DNA from: Pseudomonadota bacterium
GTDB lineage: Bacteria > Pseudomonadota > Alphaproteobacteria > Sphingomonadales > Sphingomonadaceae
DNA length: 64,000 bases
NCBI GenBank assembly: GCA_023433305.1
Contig: JAEZCZ010000104.1
Coordinates: 1-64,000 of the forward strand
Direction of reading: 5' to 3'
The position numbers and the translations under genes are program-made. This document shows, piece by piece, positions 24,494 through 33,796 of this stretch (position 1 is the first letter of the stretch; each line of letters begins with the position of its first letter). The notes under the pieces were generated by a model. The model did not search any database, was not told where the DNA came from, and worked only from the letters and a program-made list of their open reading frames with translations.

Positions 24494-26280
24494 CGGATGT
24501 CTCCCCATGGCAGCAGGCGCGTTGTGATCGTGAAGAGCACGCGCGGATCCGGCCGTTCGACTTGGAAACCGGCGCGCTCGAGCGGCACCGCCAGCGTTAC
24601 GCCGAAATCGACCCACCGCCCCCACCGCCCCCGAACGCCTCCGCCCGCGCTCAGCACGCGGCGTGGATCGGGGGTGAGGTCGTTGTCGGCCCAAGCCTGG
24701 CCGGCGTCGAGGAACACGAACGGCTCCAGCGCCAGCGCGCTGGAACGGCGGGGGAAAGTGCTGCCGTAACGCAGCTCGAGCGAGGCGCCGATGGCATGGT
24801 CGCCCACCGCCACGCCCGGATCGAAGCCGCGCCCGATCGTGTAGTTGCCGAGGCTCGCTTGTTCGTAAGACAGCAGCGTCCCGTCGGCGACCTGCGCCAT
24901 GTAGGAGCCGGCGATGGTCAGTCGCGGCAGCGGGCGATACTCGAAGCTGCCGTCGAGCCGCGCCACGAACGAGCTCGGATCGGCTAGCAGGTTGCTGATC
25001 GGGATGTTCGGCGCGAGGCAATCGGCGATCGGATTGCAGTCCTCGCTCGCACCCAGTCCGTCGACGCCCTGACGCAGTTCGAGAGCTGCGGTGCCGCGCC
25101 AGCGCGGCTCCAAACCGCTGAAGCCGCCAACGCCGCGGATGCTGTTCGGGTCGACGGCCTGGTATTCGAGCCGCGCGAACAACAGCCGCAACTGGTCGTC
25201 GTTCAGCTGCGTTGCGCCGAAGCTTAGCTCCTGGTCGACCACCGAGAACCCGGCCGTCGCGAAAAGCGCCTCTTCCTGCCGCCGCAGCAGCGGATACGAC
25301 AGGTTGACGTCGACCGCGAACGTGTCGGCCTCGAACGGCGCGCCGCCGAGATCGGGTTCGCTGTGGCCGAGAAGCAGCCCTGCGCCGAGGCGAAGCCCGT
25401 CGGCGTTGAGCGCCATGTCGTGCGCGACGCTCAAGATGCGCTGCTCGCTCCAGTCGAGCGTGTTGTAGTAGCTCACGCTCGTGCGGTCGCCGAGGCCGAT
25501 GAGGTCGTTGGCGGTGACCGCCGCGAACACGCCCTCGCGCCCGGTGGCGCGCGAGCCGAGGTTCTGCCCGCCGACGAACAACTCGAACGGGGTGCGGGCG
25601 ACCACCACGTCGCCGACCACCTCGCCGGGTGCGCCGCCCGCCGAGCGCAGCACGAGCCGGACGTCGTAGCCGGGCAGATCCTGCAGCAGCAGCAGGTGGC
25701 GTTCCGCCTCGCGCGTGTTGAACCACGCCTGCTCGGTCAACTTGTCGAGATGGGCGGCGATCAGCTTCGCGCTGTTTCCCGCATCGCCGCGCACCTGGAC
25801 TTCGACCAGCCTCGCGGCGAGGACGTCCATGCGCACGGTCCCGCCGGCCTCGATCCGCTGGGCCGGGATCTGCACCGCCGCGAGATAGCCCATTGCGCGC
25901 AGCGTCGAGGCGGCACGGTCGCGGATCTCGCACAGCGCCGCGATGGGCTGCGCCGTTCCGGCGTACCCCCGCCAGGCCTCGTCGAGCACCGCTGCCGGAA
26001 CGCCCGGCAGGTTGGCGAACTCGACCGCGGAGAAGGTCACGCGCGTGTTCGCGAACGAGGGGTCGGCAAAGGGGCAGGGCCCGCGCTCGATGTCGCCTTC
26101 CACCGTCAACGGAGTGGCGCGCTCGCGCGGGCGGTCCTGGCCGATCGTCAGGTCGTCACGGGTCGGCGGTTGGGGGGTCTGGGCGAGCGCAGGCGTAGCG
26201 AGCGCAACGGCAAGCGCGCCCGCGAGCGCAGCCCGGACCGATCGACGGTCCCTCGGCCGAAAACAAGTCGCGATTGCCAC
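24490..26280 (-). CDS. TpsB: ShlB/FhaC-family outer-membrane transporter
   Basis: About 596 residues: signal peptide (ending TPALAQ), a periplasmic POTRA-type region (about 60-240, with FANLPG and YDVRLVL), then a 16-strand-type barrel. Barrel features include the GxN-like FVGGQNLGSRATG near 235 and the FxDxGxA/xW element FLDAGQAWADN near the end, typical of FhaC motif 4. Known role: recognises the TPS domain of its partner and secretes it. I favour GTG 26280, nine bases after GAGGGG; TTG 26289 is the longer alternative. The stop overlaps tpsA (ATGA), which fixes the pairing. Confidence 0.85.
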   Translation of the reverse strand: MAIATCFRPRDRRSVRAALAGALAVALATPALAQTPQPPTRDDLTIGQDRPRERATPLTVEGDIERGPCPFADPSFANTRVTFSAVEFANLPGVPAAVLDEAWRGYAGTAQPIAALCEIRDRAASTLRAMGYLAAVQIPAQRIEAGGTVRMDVLAARLVEVQVRGDAGNSAKLIAAHLDKLTEQAWFNTREAERHLLLLQDLPGYDVRLVLRSAGGAPGEVVGDVVVARTPFELFVGGQNLGSRATGREGVFAAVTANDLIGLGDRTSVSYYNTLDWSEQRILSVAHDMALNADGLRLGAGLLLGHSEPDLGGAPFEADTFAVDVNLSYPLLRRQEEALFATAGFSVVDQELSFGATQLNDDQLRLLFARLEYQAVDPNSIRGVGGFSGLEPRWRGTAALELRQGVDGLGASEDCNPIADCLAPNIPISNLLADPSSFVARLDGSFEYRPLPRLTIAGSYMAQVADGTLLSYEQASLGNYTIGRGFDPGVAVGDHAIGASLELRYGSTFPRRSSALALEPFVFLDAGQAWADNDLTPDPRRVLSAGGGVRGRWGRWVDFGVTLAVPLERAGFQVERPDPRVLFTITTRLLPWGDIR

Positions 26281-26374
26281 CCCTTGCAACCCCTCAAAGG
26301 CCGGCCGGTGCGCGGTTCAACTCCCGCGCCATGGCTGGCTGCCACCCCATTGCGCCGCCGAGGCGGCGATACTC

Positions 26375-27118
26375 TCAGCCTTCGGCGATCAGCGTGGCTT
26401 CGGACAAGAGTTCCAGCTGCGTGGTGCAGCCGTTCTCGATCAGCTGCGTCGCCAAGGCTTCGGGATCGTCCGCCACCGTGTCGAGCACCACGAACGTGAT
26501 CTCGCGATCGCCGCCGCCGCTGGCTTCGGCGATCCGGTAGGAGCTGCCGTTGGTCACTGGCAGCGCGCGCGTGTCCCAGGGCGCCAGCATTTCGCCGTCC
26601 ATGAAGATCACGCGTTCAGCGTTGCCGCCGCCGCTGGCGTCGCGAATCGAATAGGTCGCGTCGTCCTCGGTGTTCCTGCGCCACAGCCGGACGCGGTCGG
26701 TCTCCGCCAGGCACATCCGGCCGGAGGCGCCGACGTCCACGTACCACAGGTTCGGCGAGCGGACCGGCGTGTCGAGGTCGCCCGCGCGTACCGCCCCGGT
26801 GCGGGCCCGCCGCGCCGAGCGGCGCTCGGTCAGCACCGCGAAAGTGCTGCTGGTATTGGCGCCGCGCTTCTGGCCGAGCGTGTAGGTGCCCGCGCCGCGC
26901 AGCACGCGCGTGCCGCTGCCCTCGAGCACCGTCAGCGTGTCGCCCGCGCGCAGCACGATCGGGTCGTTGTCGCCGAGCTTGCGCCCGACCGGATAGGTCC
27001 CGGCCGAAGGGCCGCTGGCGGACACGACGACGCCGGCCAGCGCCGCGCCCGGCGTCACGGCCAGCGCGGCCGCGCACAGCGTGGCCAGAGCGAAGTTTCG
27101 CAGAGCGGGCATTTCCAT
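26375..27118 (-). CDS. Secreted protein of unknown function
   Basis: This 247-residue protein has a strong signal peptide (ending GAALAG). The mature part is beta-rich. It holds an N-terminal section that reads like a small repeat domain (TYPVGRKLGDNDPIVLRAGD, then a basic RRSARRARTG stretch) and a C-terminal section with two parallel phrases, YSIRDASGGGNAERVIF and YRIAEASGGGDREITFV, suggesting an internal duplication. Two Cys (in MCLAE and NGCTTQ) could form a disulfide. I do not recognise the family. It sits between the CHASE2 cyclase and tpsB on the same strand, with gaps of 78 and 85 bases, so it probably belongs to the surface/signalling set. Confidence 0.55.
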   Translation of the reverse strand: MEMPALRNFALATLCAAALAVTPGAALAGVVVSASGPSAGTYPVGRKLGDNDPIVLRAGDTLTVLEGSGTRVLRGAGTYTLGQKRGANTSSTFAVLTERRSARRARTGAVRAGDLDTPVRSPNLWYVDVGASGRMCLAETDRVRLWRRNTEDDATYSIRDASGGGNAERVIFMDGEMLAPWDTRALPVTNGSSYRIAEASGGGDREITFVVLDTVADDPEALATQLIENGCTTQLELLSEATLIAEG

Positions 27119-27196
27119 ACTTCCCCCCTGTTGGAAGCCTGAGCGGTTGTAACAAACTTGCGCGGGTCTTGTCAGCGAAATTCCGGCCTTTTTGGC

Positions 27197-29197
27197 TCAG
27201 TCGAGCACGAATTCGAGATCGTCGCCGAGGTTCTTCGACCGATCAAGCAGGTTAACCAATGCGCGATCGTCGGGATGCTTGCGCACGAGCTCGGCGATCA
27301 TGGCGACGGCCGCGTCGCGGTCCGCCGCCAGCAGGGCCATGGCCTCGCGCAGAACTGCACGGTCCTGCTCTGGAAAATCGGGCGCGGGCTCGAACAGGTC
27401 GACCGGTCTGCGGCGGCCGCGCAATACCACGCGGCCCATCGGCCGCCACCAGTCGAGCCCCGTGCGCTCGGCGAACTCGCGGCTCGCCATCACGCCCGAA
27501 TCGAGCGCCTTGTTGGCGGACTCGAGCCGCGCGGCGGTGTTCATGGAATCGCCCAGCGCGGTGTACTGGATGCGGCTCTTCCCGCCGAAGTTGCCGACCA
27601 CCGCCTCGCCCCAGTGCAGGCCCACGCGGGTCTTGCCGATCGGCGGCAGGCCGGGCTCGACGCTGTTGCGGAACGTCTCGCCAGCCTGCCAGATCGCGTA
27701 GCCCGCGCGCGCCGCGCGTTCGCCGTCGTCGGGCCGCGCGATCGGCGCTCCCCAGAACGCCACCACCGCATCGCCCACGAACTTGTCGATCACCCCGCCA
27801 TGGTCGAGCACGACCTGGCTGAGCAGCTCGAGATAGCGGTTGAGCAGCTTCGCGACCATCTCCGGCTCGAGCGCGTGGCTCATCTTGGTGAAGCCCTCGA
27901 GGTCGCTGAACAGCACGAAGATCTCCTTCTTCTCGCCGTGCAGCGAGAGGAGCTCGGGCTTGTCGATGATCTCCTGCGCCATTTCGCGCGGCAGGTACTT
28001 GCCGAGCGCGCCTTGCGCGAAACGCCGCTGCACCGCGCCCGCCGCGCGCGCCGCCGAGGTCACCGCCGCGAAGGCGACGATCCACCCGAGCAGCCAGCCC
28101 GCCGCCGGCCAGCCATAGCTATCCACCCCTTGGGCGTGGACCACGAACGGCACGCCCAGGAACAGCGCCAATTGCGCGGCCAGGAGCGGATAGATCCGCA
28201 GGCTGCGCAGTTCGACGAGGCCGGTCAGCGCCGCGCTCGCCACCACGAGGAGCGCGAGGCCCCACAGCGTCGCCGAATGCGGCCGGGGCGGACGCACCCC
28301 GTCGAGCATCTGCGCGATCATCTCCGCGTGGACGTGGATTCCCGGCGGGGTCTCGCCCGTGGCGGCCGTCAGCGACGTCTCGACCCGGTCGTAGTCGACG
28401 ATGTCGCCGCCGATCAGCACGTAGCGCCCCGCGATGGCGGGCGCGAGCGCGGGGGCGATGGCGGGGTCGACGAACGTCTCGATCGGCAGCGAGGTCAGCA
28501 CCGGGCGCGTCTCGTCCGCCGCCCGGCGATAGCGGATCGCGCCGTCGTAACCGGGCAGGGTCTTCGCGCCCTCGCCGGCCGCGGCCAGCATCGCCCGCCC
28601 CAGCACCGGCGGCAGGCCGGGCTCGATCGAGGGCCACAGGCGCGTGACGCCGAACGAATTGTCGAGCCGGATGCTTGCCGGATGCGCGCGCGATCCCTCG
28701 AGCCTTGCCAGGAACTGTTCGAGATAGGCCTGCTGCTCGTAGGTGATGTCGGCCTGGTTGGTCTCGGTTTCGGCGAGCGCGACCGAAACCGGCGTTTCCA
28801 TTGCGCGCAGCGTCGCGACGAGCTCGTCGTCCTCGTCCTGCGGCTGGTCGAAGAGGATGTCGATGCCGATCGCCTTGGCGCCCATCGTGTCGATGTTGCG
28901 CAAAGCGGCGGCGAGCAGCCCGCGATCGAGCGGCGAGCGCTTGCGCGCCGCGATCAGCGTCTGGTCGGTATAGACCACCAGCACGATCCGGTCGTCCTGC
29001 GCGACCTCGTCGGCGAGCGTGAAGCTGCGCAGGTCGTAGAGGCTCCGTTCGGCCTCGTCGATCACCGGCACCGACCAGCTGAAGCGCGCCAGCAGCACGG
29101 CTGCCACGAGCAGCAGCGCGGTCAGCGCGAGTCGGCGCGAGCCCGCCTCGCGGACGCTGCGCCACCCGCGCGCGAACAGCCCGGTCGAACGTGTCAT
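27197..29197 (-). CDS. CHASE2-domain adenylate cyclase (class III)
   Basis: This 666-residue protein has an N-terminal membrane helix (about 22-41), a periplasmic CHASE2 sensor (about 45-320), three closely spaced membrane helices (about 328-400) and a cytoplasmic class III cyclase domain (about 430-610). Catalytic elements are intact: FSDLEGFT (metal Asp), DKFVGDAVVAFWG (second metal Asp and the adenine-selecting Lys) and QYTALGDSMNTAARLE (Thr at the second purine position, Asn, Arg). That combination is typical of class IIIb adenylate cyclases. CHASE2 ligands are unknown in general. It begins 8 bases after the CHAT gene stops, so the two are co-transcribed. Its product, cAMP, could act on the double cNMP-binding oxidoreductase encoded nearby. 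Confidence 0.85.
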   Translation of the reverse strand: MTRSTGLFARGWRSVREAGSRRLALTALLLVAAVLLARFSWSVPVIDEAERSLYDLRSFTLADEVAQDDRIVLVVYTDQTLIAARKRSPLDRGLLAAALRNIDTMGAKAIGIDILFDQPQDEDDELVATLRAMETPVSVALAETETNQADITYEQQAYLEQFLARLEGSRAHPASIRLDNSFGVTRLWPSIEPGLPPVLGRAMLAAAGEGAKTLPGYDGAIRYRRAADETRPVLTSLPIETFVDPAIAPALAPAIAGRYVLIGGDIVDYDRVETSLTAATGETPPGIHVHAEMIAQMLDGVRPPRPHSATLWGLALLVVASAALTGLVELRSLRIYPLLAAQLALFLGVPFVVHAQGVDSYGWPAAGWLLGWIVAFAAVTSAARAAGAVQRRFAQGALGKYLPREMAQEIIDKPELLSLHGEKKEIFVLFSDLEGFTKMSHALEPEMVAKLLNRYLELLSQVVLDHGGVIDKFVGDAVVAFWGAPIARPDDGERAARAGYAIWQAGETFRNSVEPGLPPIGKTRVGLHWGEAVVGNFGGKSRIQYTALGDSMNTAARLESANKALDSGVMASREFAERTGLDWWRPMGRVVLRGRRRPVDLFEPAPDFPEQDRAVLREAMALLAADRDAAVAMIAELVRKHPDDRALVNLLDRSKNLGDDLEFVLD

Positions 29198-29205
29198 CGA
29201 TCGGG

Positions 29206-32200
29206 TCAGGACTGGCCGAACAGCCGCCGGTCGCCGTCTCCGATCAGCGCGAAGCCCGACCAGTAGAACGGGTGCGAGGTCGCCGGATCGTCCATCAGGC
29301 CCTGTTGCGCGGCGAGAAGCGCCTCGCCCAGGCTCGCGCCGGGCGCTCGGTCGAAGAAGGCCGAGAACAGCCGCCCGGTCGCGTCATATTCCTCCGGCGC
29401 CGGCCAATGGCTGGCGATGACCTGGCGTCCGCCCGCGCCGATGAAGGCACGCACCAGCCCGTCGAGCGCCTGCCCGCCGCCGGTCTCGATGCCCGCGAGC
29501 CGCGTCGCTTCGAGCCCGGCGAGGCTCGCGGTGTCGCAGGCCGAGAGGATCACGAGGTCGGCGTCGAGATCGAGCTCGAACACTTCGCCGAACTCGAGCA
29601 GTCCGTCCGAGCCCGCTCCGCCGAACGAAGTCAGCAAGGCCGGCTGCGCGGGGCAGCCCGGGCGCGGCGCGGTGACCAGCCCGTGGGTCGCGAAATGCAC
29701 GACGCGGAACTGGCCGAGGTCCTGCCGCTGCTTGATCGCGGTGTCGGTGAACGCCGCGCCGGTCAGCAGGTCCGACCGCGCCGGCCCGAACGCCTGGCTG
29801 GCGAGCAAGAGCTCCCTGGAAGGGATCGGGCGGTTCCACGACGCGAGCGGAATCGCGCAATCGGCATCGGACGCGGCCGAGACATCGGGCATCAGGGCTG
29901 GGCGTGTCGCCGCCCCGACCGGCACGTTCTCGCCCAACCCGAGATAGCCGCCGCGCGCCGCGGACGCGCGCGTGCGGCGGGCGTCGCGGAAGCTGGCCGG
30001 CGAAAGCGCCGTGCTGATCGCGGTCTCGCGCCCGAGCCAGCGGACGCCGCGGAAATCGAACTCGTCACCCCCGGCCGCGACCCGCGCGTGATAGGCCTCG
30101 GTGCCTCGCTGGTCGCCGGTCAGCAGGTTGATGGGAAGCTGCAGCAAGGCTCCGTCGGGCTCGAACACCAGATGGTCGAGCGTGGCGAGATCCGCCGCGA
30201 CCGGCGCGAACAGCGCATCGTGCAGCTTGCGCGCGCTGTCGATGTCGAACGGATAAGTGGCCACCACGCCGCCGATCGTCAGCGAGATGCTGTCCCGCAG
30301 CGCGGTCACCAGGTCGGCCACTTCGGCCGCGCTCGCGTCCACCCGCCATCCGGTCGCGCGCTGCTGCGAGAGATAGACCGCGAACATCTCGTCGCCGAGG
30401 CGCACGAGCTTGAGATAGCCTTCGCCGGGGCCGAGCAGCGCGCGCATTTCGTCGGCCGTGACCGAGCTATGCGCGACCGAGCGGTATTCCGGGTAGGCGG
30501 ACAGCGTATCGAGCAACGTCAGTTGCGCCTGTTCGAGCCGCGCGCGCCGGTCCTGCAGCTCGGGCAAGAGCGCGGTGTCCGCGCCCTCGGCCTGCGCCTG
30601 CGCCATAGCCAGGTTCACGCGTGACAGCTCGCGGTCGACCGCGTTGGCACGCCGGAACAAGGTCGCCGCTTCGCCGGTCCCGGCGGAAAGCCGGCGCGAG
30701 AGCTGCTCGAGCGTCTGGGCCGCGCCCGGCCGCTCGACGAGCTGCGCGGCGAGGAACAGGTCCGAAACCGCTTCCGGGCGCGCGGCGGCGTCTTCCACCA
30801 ACATCGCGAAATAGGGGCGGATCAGGTTCTCCAGACCCACCAGCGCAGCCCGCTTGCCGGCGACCTCGTCCACGATGCCCTGATAGATCCCCATCGCCTC
30901 GCCGCGCCGGTCGCGCCGGGTCAGGAACGCCGCGAGCCGCGCCTTGGAGCTTTCGACCGAGGCCGACCCCGGATAGCGCAGCTCGGTCAGCGCCAGGGCT
31001 TCGCGCAGCCGGCTCTCGGCCTCGCCGTACCTCTGCCGGTCCTCATCGACGAGCGCCATCTCCGAAAGGATCTGCGCCTCGAGCCGGGCGGTGCTGAGCA
31101 CGCGGCCCTGCTTGACCGCGAGCAGGCTGTCGCGCGCGGTCGTCAGCCTGGCGAAGGCTTCGTCCGGGCGGTCCTGCAGGCGCAGCGCGGTGGCCGCGAT
31201 CTGCTCCGCCTGGGCGTCGATGATCGCGGCGCGCTCGATCCGGGTCAGGCGGGTTTCCTGGTTCGTCGTATCGGTCAGCCCGGTGGCAAGCCCCGAGTTG
31301 AGGCTGGCGGCGAGCCGCGGATCGATCTCGACCGCGCCATCGACGATGTCGGGCAGCGGGGCCGGATCGGGAACGGGGCGCGCCAGGATCGGCGCCACTG
31401 CGGCCAGTTCGCCGCGATTGAGCGCGTCGATGGCCTCGAAGTTGCGCAGCAGGCGCGCCTGGATTCCGTCGCGCAGCCCGAGCGCGCGCGCTTCGGCGAA
31501 GATACGCGCCGCTTCCTCGTAGCGGCCGAGGTTCGAAAGCTGCAGCGCGCGGTTGACCGTCGCTTCGTGCTGCCGCTGTGCCAGCGTGGCTTCGTCGAGC
31601 GTGGGATCGGTCAGCAGGTCGGGGCGGAAGAACTCCTCGGCCTGGGTATATTCGCCGGCGTTGTTGCGGCGATAGCCTTGCCCGATCAATTGCTCGCGCC
31701 CGCTCACCGCGGCGAGCGCGCGGGCCAGCGATCCGGCGCCGCCGGTGGTGACGATTTCGAGCGTGCCGGGCACCTCGCGGTCCTCGACCAGGCTGGCGAG
31801 CGTCAGCCGCAGCGCATCGTCGAACGCCGCGAGGCCTTCGACGATGTGGGTTCGATCGTTCGAGGTGGCGGCATAGCTGTTCCATTCGAGCCCGCTCGCC
31901 CGCTCGCGGCAGCGGCGGACGATCACGCCCGGTCCCGCTCCCTCCGTCGATGCGGCATCGGAGCAGTCGAGCGTCTGCTCGCGTCCGCGCCCGACGTAGG
32001 CCGCCGCGTCGCGCGCGTGGCTCCAGCTATAGGCTGCGCCGATCGGGCGATCGACGTCGGCGCAGATCAGCGCCCACTTGCGGTCGAAGAGCGAAGCGCG
32101 CGCCTCGCCCAGCATCACGCCTTGCGCCTCGCACAGCGCGCCTTGCGACCCGATGCGGAAGCTTTCGCCCTGGAGCGGGCCACCCGCCGATTGGGCCGAC

Positions 32201-32271
32201 ACATGCGTCGGAGCCGCCAGCACGGCGGCGCCGAGCGCCAGACCGGCAACGCGAAACAGAAAGCTCGCCAT
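29206..32271 (-). CDS. Secreted TPR/CHAT (caspase-like) protein
   Basis: About 1021 residues: signal peptide (ending THVSAQ), an all-helical TPR-like middle (about 150-600) and a C-terminal CHAT domain (about 690-1020). The caspase-like dyad is visible: His in VVHFATHGLV (about 860) and Cys in LVILSACDTAS (about 905). Most CHAT proteases are cytoplasmic; here the signal peptide places it in the periplasm or beyond. ATG 32271 is chosen because GGGGGAAGGG precedes it; a TTG at 32283 is in frame. The cyclase gene follows by 8 bases. TPS exoproteins, CHASE2 cyclases and CHAT proteins are known as neighbours in other bacteria, so processing of the TpsA protein is a reasonable guess. Confidence 0.8.
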   Translation of the reverse strand: MASFLFRVAGLALGAAVLAAPTHVSAQSAGGPLQGESFRIGSQGALCEAQGVMLGEARASLFDRKWALICADVDRPIGAAYSWSHARDAAAYVGRGREQTLDCSDAASTEGAGPGVIVRRCRERASGLEWNSYAATSNDRTHIVEGLAAFDDALRLTLASLVEDREVPGTLEIVTTGGAGSLARALAAVSGREQLIGQGYRRNNAGEYTQAEEFFRPDLLTDPTLDEATLAQRQHEATVNRALQLSNLGRYEEAARIFAEARALGLRDGIQARLLRNFEAIDALNRGELAAVAPILARPVPDPAPLPDIVDGAVEIDPRLAASLNSGLATGLTDTTNQETRLTRIERAAIIDAQAEQIAATALRLQDRPDEAFARLTTARDSLLAVKQGRVLSTARLEAQILSEMALVDEDRQRYGEAESRLREALALTELRYPGSASVESSKARLAAFLTRRDRRGEAMGIYQGIVDEVAGKRAALVGLENLIRPYFAMLVEDAAARPEAVSDLFLAAQLVERPGAAQTLEQLSRRLSAGTGEAATLFRRANAVDRELSRVNLAMAQAQAEGADTALLPELQDRRARLEQAQLTLLDTLSAYPEYRSVAHSSVTADEMRALLGPGEGYLKLVRLGDEMFAVYLSQQRATGWRVDASAAEVADLVTALRDSISLTIGGVVATYPFDIDSARKLHDALFAPVAADLATLDHLVFEPDGALLQLPINLLTGDQRGTEAYHARVAAGGDEFDFRGVRWLGRETAISTALSPASFRDARRTRASAARGGYLGLGENVPVGAATRPALMPDVSAASDADCAIPLASWNRPIPSRELLLASQAFGPARSDLLTGAAFTDTAIKQRQDLGQFRVVHFATHGLVTAPRPGCPAQPALLTSFGGAGSDGLLEFGEVFELDLDADLVILSACDTASLAGLEATRLAGIETGGGQALDGLVRAFIGAGGRQVIASHWPAPEEYDATGRLFSAFFDRAPGASLGEALLAAQQGLMDDPATSHPFYWSGFALIGDGDRRLFGQS

Positions 32272-32440
32272 CCCTTCCCCCAATTAGCGGAATGCGAAAC
32301 GTCAGGGCCCGAACCTGCGCCATCGCTCCTTCCGTGGCAAGGTCGTCGTGACGTGCCTCGCGCGTCGTGCCCATTGTCTAACGCGGGATCGGCAGTCCAT
32401 AGGCGAATCGCAAAGGGGCACATTGAGGGAAACGGGAAAA

Positions 32441-33796
32441 ATGGCAGATTCTGAGCACGTCGATTTCGCGACGTTCATGGAGTCCGTGAAGCGCCACAAC
32501 CCGAACCAGCCTGAGTTCGTCCAGGCGGTTCAGGATGTGGCGGAGGACATCTTCGGCTTCATCATGGACAAGCAGGTTTACCAGTCGGCGCAAATTCTGC
32601 GCCGCATTGCCGAGCCCGACCGCGTGGTTTCGTTCCGCGTCTGCTGGGAGGACGATGCCGGCAACATCCGCGTGCAGCGCGGTTACCGCGTCCAGAACAA
32701 CAACGCGATCGGCCCTTACAAGGGCGGGCTGCGCTTCCATCCGAGCGTGAACGAGAGCGTGCTCAAGTTCCTGGCGTTCGAGCAGACCTTCAAGAATGCG
32801 CTCACCGGCCTCCCGATGGGCGGCGGCAAGGGCGGGGCCAATTTCAATCCGAAGGGCAAGTCCGACCGCGAGGTGATGCGCTTCTGCCAGAGCTTCATGA
32901 CCGAGCTCTACCGCCACATCGGGCCCGACGTGGACGTGCCGGCGGGCGACATCGGCGTCGGCGGACGCGAGATCGGCTACATGTTCGGCCAGTACAAGCG
33001 GATCACCAACCACTTCACGGGCGTGCTCACGGGCAAGGGCCTCGAATATGGCGGCTCGATGATCCGCCCCGAAGCGACCGGCTACGGCGCGGTCTATTTC
33101 CTCGACAACATGCTCAAGCAGCAGGGCCGCGATCTCGAAGGGATGCGCGCGGTCATCTCCGGCTCGGGCAACGTCGCCACCCACGCGGCCGAGAAGCTGA
33201 TTCACCTGGGCGCCAAGCCGGTCACGCTCTCGGACTCGGGCGGTTACATCTACGATCCCGATGGTCTGACGCTCGAGAAGGTGCAGTGGGTCAAGTCGCA
33301 CAAGACCCACCGTCGCGGGCGCATCAGCGAGTACGCCGACGAGTTCAAGGGCGCGACCTTCCATGAAGGCCAGACCCCGTGGAACGTGCCCTGCGACGTC
33401 GCGCTCCCCTGCGCGACCCAGAACGAGCTCCTTTTGGAGGACGCGAAGACTCTGGTGGCGAACGGCTGCATCGCGGTGTCCGAAGGCGCCAACATGCCCT
33501 CCGACCTTGAGGCCGCGCACCACTTCCGTTCCGCCAAAATCCTGTTCGCGCCGGGCAAGGCGGCCAACGCCGGCGGCGTGGCGGTCTCGGGGCTCGAAAT
33601 GAGCCAGAACTCCGCGCGCCGTTCGTGGAAGGAAGCCGAACTGCAGCAGATGCTGCGCGACATCATGGACGGCATTCACGACTGCTGCCTGACTTACGGT
33701 CGGCAGAGCGACGGGCACGTCGATTACGTCAAGGGCGCCAATATCGCCGGCTTCAAGAAAGTTGCCGACGCGATGCTCGCCTTCGGAGTGGTATGA
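32441..33796 (+). CDS. gdhA: NADP-specific glutamate dehydrogenase
   Basis: This 451-residue protein has the usual length of hexameric GdhA. It converts 2-oxoglutarate and ammonia to glutamate with NADPH in the cytoplasm. Visible signatures are GPYKGGLRFHP and LPMGGGKGG (substrate-binding and catalytic lysines), DVDVPAGDIGVGGREIGY, the dinucleotide fold ISGSGNVATHAAEKL, and PGKAANAGGVAVSGLEMSQN near the end. ATG 32441 follows a purine-rich GAGGGAAACGGGAAAA. The 169 bases between it and the divergent CHAT gene must hold both promoters. The stop overlaps the enoyl-CoA hydratase start (ATGA), an unusual partner. Confidence 0.95.
   Translation: MADSEHVDFATFMESVKRHNPNQPEFVQAVQDVAEDIFGFIMDKQVYQSAQILRRIAEPDRVVSFRVCWEDDAGNIRVQRGYRVQNNNAIGPYKGGLRFHPSVNESVLKFLAFEQTFKNALTGLPMGGGKGGANFNPKGKSDREVMRFCQSFMTELYRHIGPDVDVPAGDIGVGGREIGYMFGQYKRITNHFTGVLTGKGLEYGGSMIRPEATGYGAVYFLDNMLKQQGRDLEGMRAVISGSGNVATHAAEKLIHLGAKPVTLSDSGGYIYDPDGLTLEKVQWVKSHKTHRRGRISEYADEFKGATFHEGQTPWNVPCDVALPCATQNELLLEDAKTLVANGCIAVSEGANMPSDLEAAHHFRSAKILFAPGKAANAGGVAVSGLEMSQNSARRSWKEAELQQMLRDIMDGIHDCCLTYGRQSDGHVDYVKGANIAGFKKVADAMLAFGVV

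Noticed and set aside
24494..25933. 480-residue upstream extension of the TpsA frame
   Set aside because: It runs in another frame of tpsB on the same strand, is Arg-rich and precedes the real signal peptide at 24493.
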